Below, one piece after another: positions 32,881 to 43,099 of a DNA stretch of 64,000 nucleotides. The DNA lies in NCBI GenBank assembly GCA_964016875.1, contig OZ024733.1:20271824-20335823 (forward strand), in the 5' to 3' direction. The translations under genes and the position numbers were made by a program. The notes below the pieces were generated by a model. That model ran no database searches and was not told the origin of the DNA. It worked only from the letters and a program-made list of their open reading frames with translations. The first letter of the stretch is position 1. Every line of letters starts with the position of its first letter. The stretch is from Fallopia convolvulus (lineage: Eukaryota > Streptophyta > Magnoliopsida > Caryophyllales > Polygonaceae).

Positions 32881-34208
32881 ATGGTTCTTACCCGTTCTAC
32901 TGATAATTCGCCTGTTGTTCCGTTTGATCCAGAAATTAACAGAACTTTAAGGGAGTTAAGACGAGTGGGGAGGATCCGAATAAACATCTTACAGAGTTCC
33001 ATTCTGTCTGTCTGGGAATGAAGCCGGCTGATGTGACTGAAGATCAGCTGATGTTGAGGGCTTTCCAATTTTCTTTGGCTGACGCAGCTAAGGAATGGTA
33101 TCTATACTTAGCACCTGAGACAATTACCACTTGGGCTCAGATGAAGGGTGCTTTTTTGGAAAAATATTTCCCTGCTGCCAAACAGACATCTATCAAGAAG
33201 CAGCTGAGCAGTCTGGAGCAGGGTGATGATGAGAATCTGTATGAATATTATGAGCGTTACAAGAGGCTCATAGCCAGCTGTCCCTATCATGGCTATTCTG
33301 ATAAAGATCTGATTTGCTATATCATTGAAGGGCTTTGTGATGCTGATAAGCGCCTGATGAATGCGTCTTGTGGGGGTTCTTATGAAAATCTCACTCCTAG
33401 GCAAGCGTTTGAAAAGTTGGAGACTCTAGCTGAGTAATGCATGAACCAGAGAAAGAGGTCCAACAATAGGTCTGTAAATTATGCGAATGACTCCCTGAAT
33501 GCTGAAGTAAGGGAGTTAAAGGCTATGATGAAGCAACTGTTGGTGGGTAATGGAGCTTCAAGTTCAAGGGCTTGTGGAATCTGTGGTGAAACAGGCCATC
33601 CTTCTGATGCATATCCTATCATGCAAGAGCCAGCAGCTGATGTCAATGCTATAGGGAACTATGATCAAGCAAGGCCCCGGAATGACCCATATTCAAATAC
33701 ATACAATCCGGGGTGGGCGAACCATCCTAACTTTAGATGGAACCAACAACCTCAACAACCTTTTCCACAACAAGGAGGTCAGCCCAACAATGTTCCCAGG
33801 CCTAATTATGTGCCAAGGCCCCAAGTTCCTCCTGAAAATCCCGCTATTATTGCTCAACTCATGAAGGAGAATCAAGAGACCAAGGCTGCAATGAAACATC
33901 TTGAAAATCAATTAAGTCAGATTGCAACCAGTCTTAGTCGCTTAGAAGCCAGAGATTCGGGGAAATTGCCATCTCAGACTATTAACCCAAGATAGAATGT
34001 GAGTGCCATCACATTGAGGAGTGGGAAGGAGCTGAATATTGAAGTCCCAGCCAGCGGAAACCCACCGAGCTCGCAGGAGGACAACCCCGATCGTGGTACG
34101 GAAAACGAAGTTGAAACTGAGAGTCAGCCAGAATTCGTGACCGCGGACCAAAACCGCGCCCGCGGGTCCCCTCCCGAGCTCGTGGGTCCCTCCTCCGACA
34201 GATTCTGA
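32881..34208 (+). pseudogene. Athila gag
   Basis: The ATG at 32881 starts MVLTRSTDNSPVVPFDPEIN. A deletion and frame change near 32967 join it to EDPNKHLTEFHSVCLGMKPA, then the capsid core with AKEWYLYLAPETITTWAQM and FLEKYFPAAKQTSIKKQL. The same frame continues past TAA at 33435 and TAG at 33993, each one C-to-T step from Gln. The zinc knuckle CGICGETGHPSDAYP has lost its last Cys (Tyr instead). After 33993 the conserved NVSAITLRSGKEL follows. GC-rich palindromes lie at 34139-34188, just before the frame ends. Confidence 0.85.
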
Positions 34209-34236
34209 TAAATACGTTCGGCCTTCGTTTCCTCCC

Positions 34237-34920
34237 ATGGCTTCGCAAAAGCCCGTTCCACCATTTCCTGAGGCACTGAAGGACACTCGGAGGCCAGGCA
34301 ACGACAAGGAAATTTTTGAAACCTTCTCCAAGTGTGAGGTAAATGTCCCTTTATTTAAACTTGTTCAGAGTATTCCTCGTTTTGCTAAGTTTCTGAAAGA
34401 ATTATGTACTATTAAGAGGAAACAAAAAGAGAAGGGGAAGGTTACGAAAGTAAATCTTGTTGGGAATGTTGAAAACGTATCTTCCATGCTTCAAAGGCAA
34501 TTGCCTAAGAAGTATGGGGATCCAGGGAGGTTTACTGTTCCCGTAACCATTGGTGAGACAAAAATTGAGCATTCTATGCTTGATTTGGGAGCATCTATAA
34601 ATGTCATGCCACTTAGCACATATGAGAGTTTAGGTCTAGGGCCGTTACAAGATTCAAATATTACTATTGAACTGGCTGATCAGTCTAATCTGCATCCGAA
34701 AGGATTTGTGGAAGATGTTTTAGTGCAGGTAGACGGCTTAATTTTCCCGACGGACTTTTATGTCCTGGAAATTGGTAAGGGGAGATACGACCCTGTTTTA
34801 CTGTTGGGTCGTCCGTTCATGAAGACGGCGAGCGCCGTGATTGATGTTTCAAAGGGCCTATTATCCATGGCACATGAAGGGAAAAAGGTCCAGTTTCAGT
34901 TAGATGAGGACCCGTTTTGA
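34237..34920 (+). pseudogene. Athila protease region
   Basis: The 227-residue open frame follows gag after a frame change near 34205. It begins with the gag-protease linker (KPVPPFPEALKDTRRPGND, FSKCEVNVPLFKLVQSIPRF) and reaches the retropepsin fold: FTVPVTIGETKIEHSMLDLG, where the catalytic motif reads DLGA instead of DSGA, then INVMPLSTYESLGL and PVLLLGRPFMKTASAVIDV. Known retropepsins cut the element polyprotein. The frame ends in TGA with no reverse transcriptase following, so pol is truncated here. Confidence 0.85.
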
Positions 34921-35200
34921 GCTATAAAAAGACGTCGGGCCAACGACGTTAAACAAAGGCGCTGCCCGGGAGGCAACCCGAGGTAAGTTTTTCTTTTCTT
35001 TTCTTTTTCTTTTTTTTAGTTTAGTTTTAGTTCTAGTTTTGTTTTTGGTTTTGTCGGGCTAACTTGCAGGTTAAAAATTCCAAATCTCAAAGACAGTGCA
35101 AGCCGAGGCGAGGATCCGAGGTTAGGGCTGGACCCTCGACCGCGGCCCCGGACCCGTGCTCGCGGGTCGGCCCTGACGGGATCTTGTTTTTATTCTATAA
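34921..35200 (+). other. Athila-like 3' non-coding tail with intron-like segment
   Basis: Right after the protease stop lies AAAGGCGCTGCCCGGG followed by AGGCAACCCGAGG, a potential hairpin. Then GTAAGTTTTTC (34983) leads a pyrimidine-rich 87-nt stretch to CTAACTTGCAG (35069). This looks like a plant intron with donor, branch-like CTAAC and acceptor. Two further GC-rich palindromes lie at 35131-35168. Confidence 0.45.
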
Positions 35201-35519
35201 GTTAAAAAAAATATAAATATAAAAAATAAAAGGTTTTCGGGTGAAACCCCCGAAATAAAAGGTTTCCGGTGCTGGATAATATAAGTGTCTAGTACACAAT
35301 AATAAGTGAACCAGGATGGATCGAGTACAACTTGGAAAGTCCATTCTTGCTCTCGGCTTTTGAACGATCGCCTTTCCAATTAATCTAAATGCTTATTTGG
35401 GTTTCTCAAGGTGGGCTTGGTACTTAAGCACCTTTGTGGCCACCTTTCCATCTAGAGCTTCGAATTTGATGAGGTTGGTTGAGATCTGATAAAGTCAATG
35501 GAGGATTTTCAAATCCTGA

Positions 35520-35830
35520 TGTGAATAAAAGTTCCCAATAATATTCATATTCTAAAAGGAACTACAATTTCGTAGTATCATTCTTCTCGTAAAATACTTT
35601 ATCTCTCTTCAAGATAAACAAATTTCCATTCTTATAACCTCCACATAACGTGTTACACTCAAAATAATCTCCTCTATAAAATTTGTTGATAATTGTTATA
35701 TTACCAACCTCTTACCCATGAGAATTATCCATTCTCCCTTGCTTAGTATCCTTAGACTAATTCGTTCATTTTTCTTCCACACTTTTTCCTGGTATTTGTC
35801 GCCCTTTGTGAAGATATCAGATTAATTCAA
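35520..35830 (+). repeat. Dispersed repeat family, copy 2, right part
   Basis: GTTCCCAATAATATTCATA... and CTTGCTTAGTATCCTTAGAC parallel 14808-15045 in the same order and orientation. This is the continuation of 31050-31455 beyond the Athila-like insertion. Confidence 0.6.
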
Positions 35831-36360
35831 TACTCGTCTGTCTCTCTTGATGCATCGGATTTGAAATTGTAGTCTTCTCCTACTACCTCTTTCTCTTCCT
35901 CTTCGTTGATATAACCATCACTTGATGATGTATCTTCCTCAACTTCAATCACTCGATGACGTCTCTTCCTCTCTGGATGACGTTTTGTATGTGATAATAT
36001 TTGGAATGGAGGTGTATAGAAGTGAGAATAAAAATTGTTATTTATAGGGAAAATTTTGATTGTTAATGTTACCGTTGATTATCGCAAGCCCTAGAATCAC
36101 ATGAATAGAGTCGCGAAGGCAAGGATCACGTACCCACCGGTAACATTTTTTGAAATGTTTCTGTTGTAGTTACGCGAAGGCAAGGCTCACGACACTATAC
36201 ACGCGAGCCTTGGAATCACGACAATAAAATGGAGCCACTTCGGATAAAACCCCGTTTTACCCTTCATTAAGGCTAAAATTGCGAAAAATGTTCACGAACC
36301 CTACCTTCGTGTCAATTTATATGCCCTTACAAAAAAAATTGTGTATGCAAATACAATGAT
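35831..36360. other. Intergenic stretch, nothing recognised
   Basis: A TGATGAYGTMTCTTCCTC phrase recurs two or three times near 35890-35970. No domain or element ends seen. Confidence 0.4.
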
Positions 36361-36800
36361 GTGACTACATTGCATCATGTGCATGGTCTACCCAGGACCA
36401 ACACCGAGGAGGGAGCCGAGGGCGCGCCGGTCTCTAAGGACGTGGAGACAATTCTGTCGGGCACTTCTCAAGTTCCGCCGGGCCATCTTTTCGGAGAGGC
36501 TTATACACACCATTTCAGGTCCCTGGAGGCTAAGGGTGTCAAGGAAAGGCAAGATGGGCTAAGTGTGGCCTGAGAAGGTCTATTGGATGACACCGACACC
36601 GCGACGCCAAGGAGGGGTTCTGACATTCGACCTTATTTAGGTCGAATCACTCGGTCAAGGGCTTGTGCTTTACATGAAGACCTTAAATCTAGACTTTTGG
36701 TCCTTGGAGCACCAAGTACAAAGGTCTTGGATGAATGGAGCCTCTTGATGGTTCAAGACATGGCCGTGCCGACGCCATGACATCCGAGAGGGCATGCTTG
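36361..36800 (+). pseudogene. Possible retroelement polyprotein fragment with ITRSRA motif
   Basis: Two adjoining frames (36361-36573 and 36583-36780) encode a Glu/Gly-rich stretch and then DIRPYLGRITRSRACALHED. ITRSRA is a phrase common in Ty3 polyprotein linkers. No capsid, protease or polymerase motif accompanies it, and no LTR pair was found around it. A T-rich segment follows. The assignment is tentative. Confidence 0.3.
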
Positions 36801-37662
36801 TCTTAAAGGCCACGCTTGTGTTTTTTTTTTTTATGTTTTGTAAGGGCATTTTTAAAATATTTGGAAACCTTGGGTTAGTTTGGGAAACAATGCCTTGTTT
36901 GTATTATTTTGGGTTTTCCCTTTTTTGGTTTAAGTCATGTGGGGGGCGTCCCTTTCTCCTTAAACAAAGATTGAAGAACAAATTCCAACCTCTTGTCTCC
37001 TCCTAGAAACACGTTTTGAGCTTTGCTTTTTGAATCAAGATAAAATTTTGATACTTGGGTTGTATGTGATATCAATTCCAAATTCGATGGTTTGATCGTG
37101 GTGCATTATATCCTCGATTGATCCTTTTTAAACTCTTCCATCTCAGCCCCCATTTCTCTCCTCAAGATCGACCTCGATAGCCATTCTTGGATCCATTTCT
37201 ATCAAAGTCCAAGGTGCCAACTTCAAGAGTCAAGGAGCGGATCTAGCCCTGAATCTTCCTTGCACTGATTGACTACATCGATCCTCATAGAAGAACCTTG
37301 TTTAATTTGATTGTACAAAATCAAAAGTATCTAACTCAGGCTACCAAACCACTTATTTTGTTGCTAGCATATTGAAACCCCTATTTATTTATTTCATATG
37401 CAGGGTTTAAATTTTGTTTGATGCTTGTCCAAATTGTCTTTTAGCTACTTTATCAACTTATTTTTACTTTACTAGAGTGTGATATGATCCTTACGATTTT
37501 TTTAGCCAAATATATTATATCAACATATCAGAAAAACAAATCACACAAACGAATTAAGACTACCGTAAAAAATTGAATGCTTTTGTTGAAAAATTACAAG
37601 GAATTGACTCCCTACAAAAACTCAACTAGCAACAAACCATATTGTTTTCGCACTCCAATATG
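36801..37662. other. Intergenic or LTR-like stretch, no gene
   Basis: T-rich then mixed sequence. It could be the LTR belonging to the fragment at 36361-36800, but no second copy is present in the window. Confidence 0.35.
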
Positions 37663-37667
37663 AGACA

Positions 37668-38232
37668 TGTTTTGGGCAGATTCAACACGTAGACGCGTTA
37701 CCTGCTATAATGAGGGAAACTCAACCAAATAATAGTCTTAACGCGTTAAACCCTCAAGCAAGATAGAATTCGAATAGTAATGTAAATGAAAGGAGTAAAT
37801 TGCGACATTAAGAAGTAATTCAATTGGATTGAGACTGCGACCGGATTACAACAAAGCCTTGATGAATTGTAAAATGAATTGACAAAGGAACTATTGTTCA
37901 AATGAATAACACTAGGTTTCGAAGAAAGAGTATTAGATTTGCTGGCTGAGAGTGTGTAGTGTCGTGTGCGTATGAATATCCTCCTTCCTACTCTTCATCT
38001 CTTTTTATATTCCCCTTCCTTCTCTTGATCATTGTGTGCTTAATGATCCGTGATCGGATCTCGCGAATGTCGCTCATGACAGTGAATGCTCTAGCCGTTG
38101 CTTCCGAAAATATCGCCAACTATTTACTCGTTTGCTCCTTGCTTCATCATGTGCTCGATTTAGGCAATTATGGGCCTTGTTGGTTCAAATATTTGATCAC
38201 CGGATTTGGTCTTAATTTTGGGGAGCCCAACA
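37668..38232 (-). repeat. Tat element LTR (3' LTR in element orientation)
   Basis: As written it runs TGTTTTGGGC...GAGCCCAACA. On the minus strand it starts TGTTGGGCTC and ends GCCCAAAACA. The AGACA duplication abuts it at 37663-37667, and a polypurine tract AGGGGGTAT (minus strand) lies at 38233-38241. Confidence 0.95.
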
Positions 38233-38330
38233 ATACCCCCTAAATACCCGGGAAAATTTCCCTCCAATTTTTCTAGCGTTTTTTTAGTCTGATCTTGGAA
38301 GTTGTAGCGCATAAAGCCACGTCCTATCAG

Positions 38331-38341
38331 CCTTTATTTAA
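38331..38341 (+). promoter_or_regulatory. TATA-like box for the antisense gene
   Basis: CTTTATTTAAG lies about 100 bp upstream of the ATG at 38440 and just outside the LTR. It is a candidate core promoter. Transcription could also begin inside the LTR on its reverse strand. Confidence 0.35.
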
Positions 38342-38439
38342 GGCCTTTAATGATATCATTGCACTTCAATTGTGTTTTCTTGGTTTCCAGGTACGTTTCC
38401 TCTACTCCAAATTCTTCATCTTCTCCTCTTCCTTCTTCC

Positions 38440-40258
38440 ATGGTTGACTCTATATCTTCCTCTGAATCCTTCTCTCGATGTTTCGAACCCGCTGACCCTC
38501 CGTTGCTTACTTCTTTTGGTGTTCTCATGCCTTGTAATAAAAAAGACATCACCTCTTTCGAGCCCTCTTCTTTCGTATATTCTGTCGGATTTCCTGCCTC
38601 CGCTGAAGTTTACTTCCCTCCTCCCAGCGTTTGGGCAGATTCTTTTAATGAGGATTGGGTATGCCTATACGAATACCCCTTTCGCATATGCCACCACTTT
38701 CCTTTCTCCTCTCTTGTGGTCGATTTCCTTACTACCCTTAACGTGTCTCCCGGACAAATGCTTCCTCAAGCTTGGAGGCTTTTGCTGGCGGTTGACCTTC
38801 TGTGCTCTTCTCACGATATCCCTTTCAAGACTGTTGACATTCTTTGCAACTATAGGCTTTCAAAGGGTGGACCGGATCGCTTTACCCTGAAAACCCTAAA
38901 AGGCAAATCCAACTTGATTTGTAATATCTCAAAATCGGATTGTGGTTGGGCCTACAAATTTTTCTTTGTAAAATTATCTTCTTTAGGGATTGATTCCTCG
39001 TTTTTGAAACCTCGTTGGCGTGCTACAGGTAGCATGCTCTTCATTTGTTTACTTTGCAGTTTCTATATGACGTTAACTTTTGACTGCGTTTGCTGTTTTT
39101 ATTGCAGTGGATCTCTATTCCCTTCAACAACGTAAAGTGTCTGCTCAATTGGTGTCCCGTATAGAAGCTCTTTCGGTAAATGAAAGGTCTTAATCGAAAC
39201 TCATGGAAGCACACTTTGCCGATCCCGAAAACTATGAGATGTCAAGTAAGTGTTGACGTCTTTTTTCCCATATTAACGTGTTTACTTTAAATGACTTGGT
39301 TCATTTGTACGACTTCAGGCTCTAGGACTACTCGATCTGCTGCAACTCTTACCACTATGGAACGTGTTGAAGTGCGGAAGAAGAGAAAGGCGGAGGTAGC
39401 CTCGATTACAAATACTTCTCTTACGATATCTCTTCCCCCAAAGTCTCTTCCATCTGCTTCCAAGAGTTCCTCTCCCAAGAAGAACACCACCCCCAACTTG
39501 ACCGACTTACCCGGGACTATGATGTCTCTGGATATGGAAGCAGAAAAATTCTTGTCTTCCCTGCTTCCTCTGCATGTAAATTGTCCTCGAGGTGCAACGC
39601 ATCGGTCCAGCTTATTCGACTTCTTTGGGGAGATGTTTTGGTTGCCCAGTGGCAGATTTAGACCCACTTTTGCTCCAAGTTTTGCATTCATCTTGTAAAC
39701 TGTCCTCGAGGTGCTATGCATTCATGTTCTTTTGCGTTCATCCTGTACTAACATGTTTAATTTTACAAAACTTCCAGCTTACTCTGTCGGCCTATGAGTC
39801 CTTTAAGGATCAACCTTACCAGCTTTCCTAGAGCCAGATGGATCTTCAATTGGAAAAGAAGCGAAGTGCTCTTTTGGAACATGAAAAGAAGGCTCTCGTG
39901 AAGAAGGTTGAGGAGTTATCGAAGATTGCTGAAGAGAAGTCTTCTTGTGCCAAGGATTGGGAGGACAAGTTCCTGGCTATTTCGAGAGGAAGTTGTGCAT
40001 GCTAAGGAGATCGAAGATACCGCAGATTACTTGTCTTGTAGGGCTCATGTGGAGATGATGGAAGAATGCGCTGCTGGAACGCACACTTCCTGAGATGCTG
40101 TTAAAGAGAGAGAGCAGTTCGAGAAATTGTTCCCTAAAGAAGAGTCTGCGACCAAGAAGTCTTCCATCGTAGATGATATTTCTCAAGTTGCCAAAGAATT
40201 AGCTCAGGTGGAAGATGCCGAAGGCGCGAAGGTTTCTGCGGACACTGTGAAGGAGTAA
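38440..40258 (+). pseudogene. Antisense multi-exon gene of the Tat element (Transposase_28-like)
   Basis: It runs opposite to gag-pol, between integrase and the 3' LTR. Exon 1 (38440-39028) encodes VYFPPPSVWADSFNEDWVCL...ICHHFPFSSLVVDFLTTLNV...MLPQAWRLLLAVDLL, matching the plant family labelled putative gypsy type transposon (Pfam Transposase_28). Introns 39029-39107, 39246-39318 and 39576-39777 all start GT, end AG and keep one frame into exon 2 (39108-39245), exon 3 (39319-39575, with basic RKKRKAE) and exon 4 (from 39778, a charged coiled coil). Stops at 39191, 39829 and 40091 and a frameshift near 39985 inactivate it. Antisense genes are known in some Tat elements. Function is unknown. 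Confidence 0.75.
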
Positions 40259-40920
40259 TGTGATTTGTTTTCTTTTTCTTAGGACATCTCTTTTGGTACC
40301 CCCGGCATGTCGGCGTTAAACAATCGTATTTTGGGTTGCTTGTTGTAGGGCCTTGTGTGTGTGGACAAACACTTTTTACCCCTTAGTGTTATGACTCATG
40401 GGTCTTTTGTGAATGCTTTTATGCTTGCATAGTATTTCGTTTGTATGTCTGTTTTGCAGGTTGTGTAGGTTTTCACAAAGGCGTCACTGGAAGGAAGTCT
40501 ACGCATTTGAACAGAAGGAGTTTGATAGTGTTTGATCGATTTTATATGTAATAGCGCTTTATAATAGATGCTAAGAGAGAGATATTGATGTGTGAGATGG
40601 AACTTTCAAAATATAATGTACTAATTTTTATTGATAATAAAGCTTGGATCGATTATACATATGTCTCTTCCGTGTTAGACTCCTCTTACTTTAGAGTCTT
40701 TAACGTGTTTCTCGTCTCTTGCATCTTGTGACTAGTCGTTGTGTGCACATTGTAGCCTGATTGTAAGGCAAGGGCCCATGTTTTGGCCTGTAACGTCACA
40801 AGGCATCCCTTGTTAGTTTTGTAATGTCGTCGTTGTTCCATGTGTGTAAGGTAAAACCATGTAAATGAATTTGATAAGCAAAATCTAGTAATAGATGAAT
40901 ACCTTGTTACGACTTGTTTG
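40259..40920 (+). other. 3' UTR-like sequence of the antisense gene, facing integrase
   Basis: T-rich sequence with AATAAAGC at about 40636, a plausible poly(A) signal for the antisense transcript, lies between its stop codon and the end of integrase on the other strand. The two transcription units converge here. Confidence 0.4.
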
Positions 40921-40926
40921 GTTTTG

Positions 40927-41460
40927 TCAAAAGTGATAGAGTTTTAGATTCGTCGCGTTCCAACTCCTTGGTACTATCTTTCCGTCGTGGGAAATTAACT
41001 CGTAGCCCCCCTGCTCGACGACTTTGGTAATCTGATAAGGTCCTTCCCAATTAGCTCCAAGTTTTCCAACATTCAATTCTTGGATATTTTGGAAGACATT
41101 CCTTAGTACCCAATCACCTACTTGAAACACCTTTGCTTTAACGTGTTTGTTGTAGCTCAGAGCCACCCCCTGCTTGTATGTCGCCATACGAATATATGCT
41201 TCATTAGCAGTTTTTGGAAAAGGCGTATGCCCAGTAGCAGTTTTTGGACTCGTCCGATCTGACTAGAGAATAAGGGGTAACTCGTCTACCCATTTCCCTT
41301 TAGCTTCTTTAAGGCATTTCTTCAAGTTGTTTATGATCACCTTGTTACTTGCTTCTGCTTGATCATTGTCTTGAGGATATCGCGGAGTGGAGATCACTAA
41401 CTGAATGTTGTATTGCTGTCAAAAAGATCTTGTTCTCTCGCTAATGAACCGAGAGCCATT
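40927..41460 (-). pseudogene. Tat integrase second half and C-terminus
   Basis: Read on the minus strand it contains CENGSRFISERTR, where the second catalytic Asp is Glu, then a stop. It continues QLVISTPRYPQDNDQAEASN with the catalytic Glu, and the C-terminal region VFQVGDWVLRNVF, LGANWEGPYQITKVVEQGGY and the final ATNLKLYHF. The last 86 residues are open. This is the DNA-binding tail typical of Tat/Athila integrase without a chromodomain. Confidence 0.85.
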
Positions 41461-41461
41461 C

Positions 41462-41893
41462 TCACAAACTATGGTTGATGGCACACCGAAATCTGCTGAG
41501 GGTGTTCCTCTTGATAAAAGAGATGACTTGTACATCTTTTACTTCTTTGAAGGCTTCGGCTTCGATCCATTTGGAAAAGTAGTCAGTCATGGCCAATATG
41601 TAAACACGTTGTCCCGAGGCTGGAGGGAGTTTTCCCACTATGTCCATCCCCCATTTCCTGAATGGCCAAGGGGATCTTATAGGGTGTAGTAACTCCGGTG
41701 GCTGATGTGGAATTGGTCCATGACATTGGCACACGTCACACCTTCGAGCAAACTCAGTTGCATCTTTATTCATGGTAGGCCAATAGTAGCTCATTCTGCT
41801 TGCTTTCTTTGCCAAGTTGCGACCCCCAGTGTGGTTCCCGCATTCTCCATCATGAATGTCATGTAACACCTTATGTACTTCTTCTTCTTTCAC
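41462..41893 (-). pseudogene. Tat integrase zinc finger and first core half
   Basis: The 143-residue frame begins with the HHCC finger (HKVLHDIHDGECGNHTGGRN, then CDVCQCHGP). It proceeds through PFRKWGMDIVGKLPPASGQR, which carries the first catalytic Asp, to YILAMTDYFSKWIEAEAF. These are hallmark phrases of Ty3 Tat/Athila integrases. The enzyme would join element DNA to the host chromosome. Confidence 0.9.
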
Positions 41894-41896
41894 GCA

Positions 41897-42484
41897 TCAT
41901 GCGTATAGTCCTGAAGACATCCACTTGAACAAGATGTTATCCTTAATAGCGAAAGTAGAAGCTTTTACCTTGAGTTGTCGAGCTTCTTCTTTGTCATCAG
42001 GTAAGATCCTATCTCGTAACCACTTTAGGTAAGGGTTTACCCATGAGGTGGTTATATTAGAGTCTCGAACCTCAAACACTTATGTCTCTTTTGTTATAGA
42101 AGGTACGTCTAGGTGCACGAATGGTATCCTGTCATACTCTCTCGGACCAATCGCGGATCCAAGATTTGCTAGAGCGTCTGCTTGCACGTTGGCATCTCAA
42201 GGCATTTGCTTTATCTCAAAATGCTTAAAGCCTTTGATAATTCCTTGGACTTTCTCCAAGTACGCCTTCATTTTCGAATCCCTGGCAACATACGAATTCG
42301 TGACTTGATTGACAATGAGTAACGAATCACATATTACCTTGATCTCGTGCACATTCAACTCTTTGGCAATGATTAATCTTGCAATGAGTGCCTCATATTC
42401 TGCTTCATTGTTTGTAGCTTTGAACGTGCAACGAATAACCTGGGCTATCCTATCCCCCTGTGGCGACTTCAGGACCACCCCCAA
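41897..42484 (-). pseudogene. Tat second RNase H (aRH) and linker
   Basis: The frame 42197-42484 encodes GVVLKSPQGDRIAQVIRCTF, NNEAEYEALIARLIIAKELN and IKVICDSLLIVNQVTNSYVA, a plant-type RNase H with its Glu and second Asp. The N-terminal DGA box lies just upstream past a stop near 42485. A further stop at about 42195 is followed by the same-frame linker (DALANLGSAI) and by 41897-42079. A second RNase H placed before integrase defines the Tat clade and is proposed to come from the host archaeal-type RNase H. Confidence 0.85.
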
Positions 42485-42568
42485 TCATACGCCTACTTGA
42501 TTCAACGCTCCGTCCGTATACATCAACCATTTGCCAGTGCTTAGCGACCATTCAACCTGTAATACTTC

Positions 42569-42958
42569 CTAATCTTCTTCTAGTGAGGTAGGAGTGAAGT
42601 CAGCCATAAAATCCGCCAGAGCTTGAGACTTCATTGCTGTCCGTGGCTCGTAAGTAACATCATACCCATTAAGGTGAATTAACCACCGTACCAAGCGACC
42701 TGATAGTTTTGGTTTTGACATAACACTCTTCATTGGAAAATTAGTCCTCACAATAATAGAATGACTTTCGAAATAAGGACGTAATTTAATGGAAGACATT
42801 GCCAGAGATAATACGAGTTTTTCTACGGGTGAATACCTGGTCTCTACATCGAGTAGGGTTTTACTTACATAGTAAATGGGTAGCTGGTTCCCATCCTCCT
42901 CTCGAATCAAGACGGTGCTTACGCCTACATCCGTTACTGCCAAGTAGACGCATAGCAT
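42569..42958 (-). pseudogene. Tat polymerase-associated RNase H
   Basis: The 129-residue frame MLCVYLAVTDVGVSTVLIRE...QLPIYYVSKTLLDVETRYSP...EKLVLSLAMSSIKLRPYFES...LVRWLIHLNGYDVTYEPRTA is the standard Ty3 RNase H following the polymerase. Where active elements have an Asp in the first motif (YLAVSD), this copy reads YLAVTD, which keeps it. Confidence 0.9.
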
Positions 42959-43099
42959 TTCTCCTGGTTGGGTTTGGATAGTATCTGTGGCTGAGATAGG
43001 TACCTCTTTAGCTCCTAGAAAGCTTCTTCATGCGCTTCTGTCCATTTAAACGACTTGTTTTTCTTCAAAATGTCGTAGAACAACTTGTTCCTATCTAAT

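Larger units (their letters stand above)
31465..35200 (+). mobile_element. Athila-like Ty3 element reduced to LTR, gag and protease
   Basis: Order on the plus strand: a probable 5' LTR (31465-32704), an Asp-tRNA type primer-binding site, gag, protease, then a non-coding tail with a GGGAGGCAACCCGAGG motif. Reverse transcriptase, integrase and 3' LTR are absent. It sits inside the repeat family seen intact at 14090-15160, which it has split. It may be a 3'-deleted Athila or a non-autonomous gag-only type. Without a 3' LTR I cannot decide. Confidence 0.7.

Noticed and set aside
38372..38890. Overlapping 172-residue Leu-rich frame in the Tat antisense region
   Set aside because: It is the +1 shadow of the Transposase_28-like exon 1, and the Leu and Ser richness comes from the frame shift of that coding sequence.
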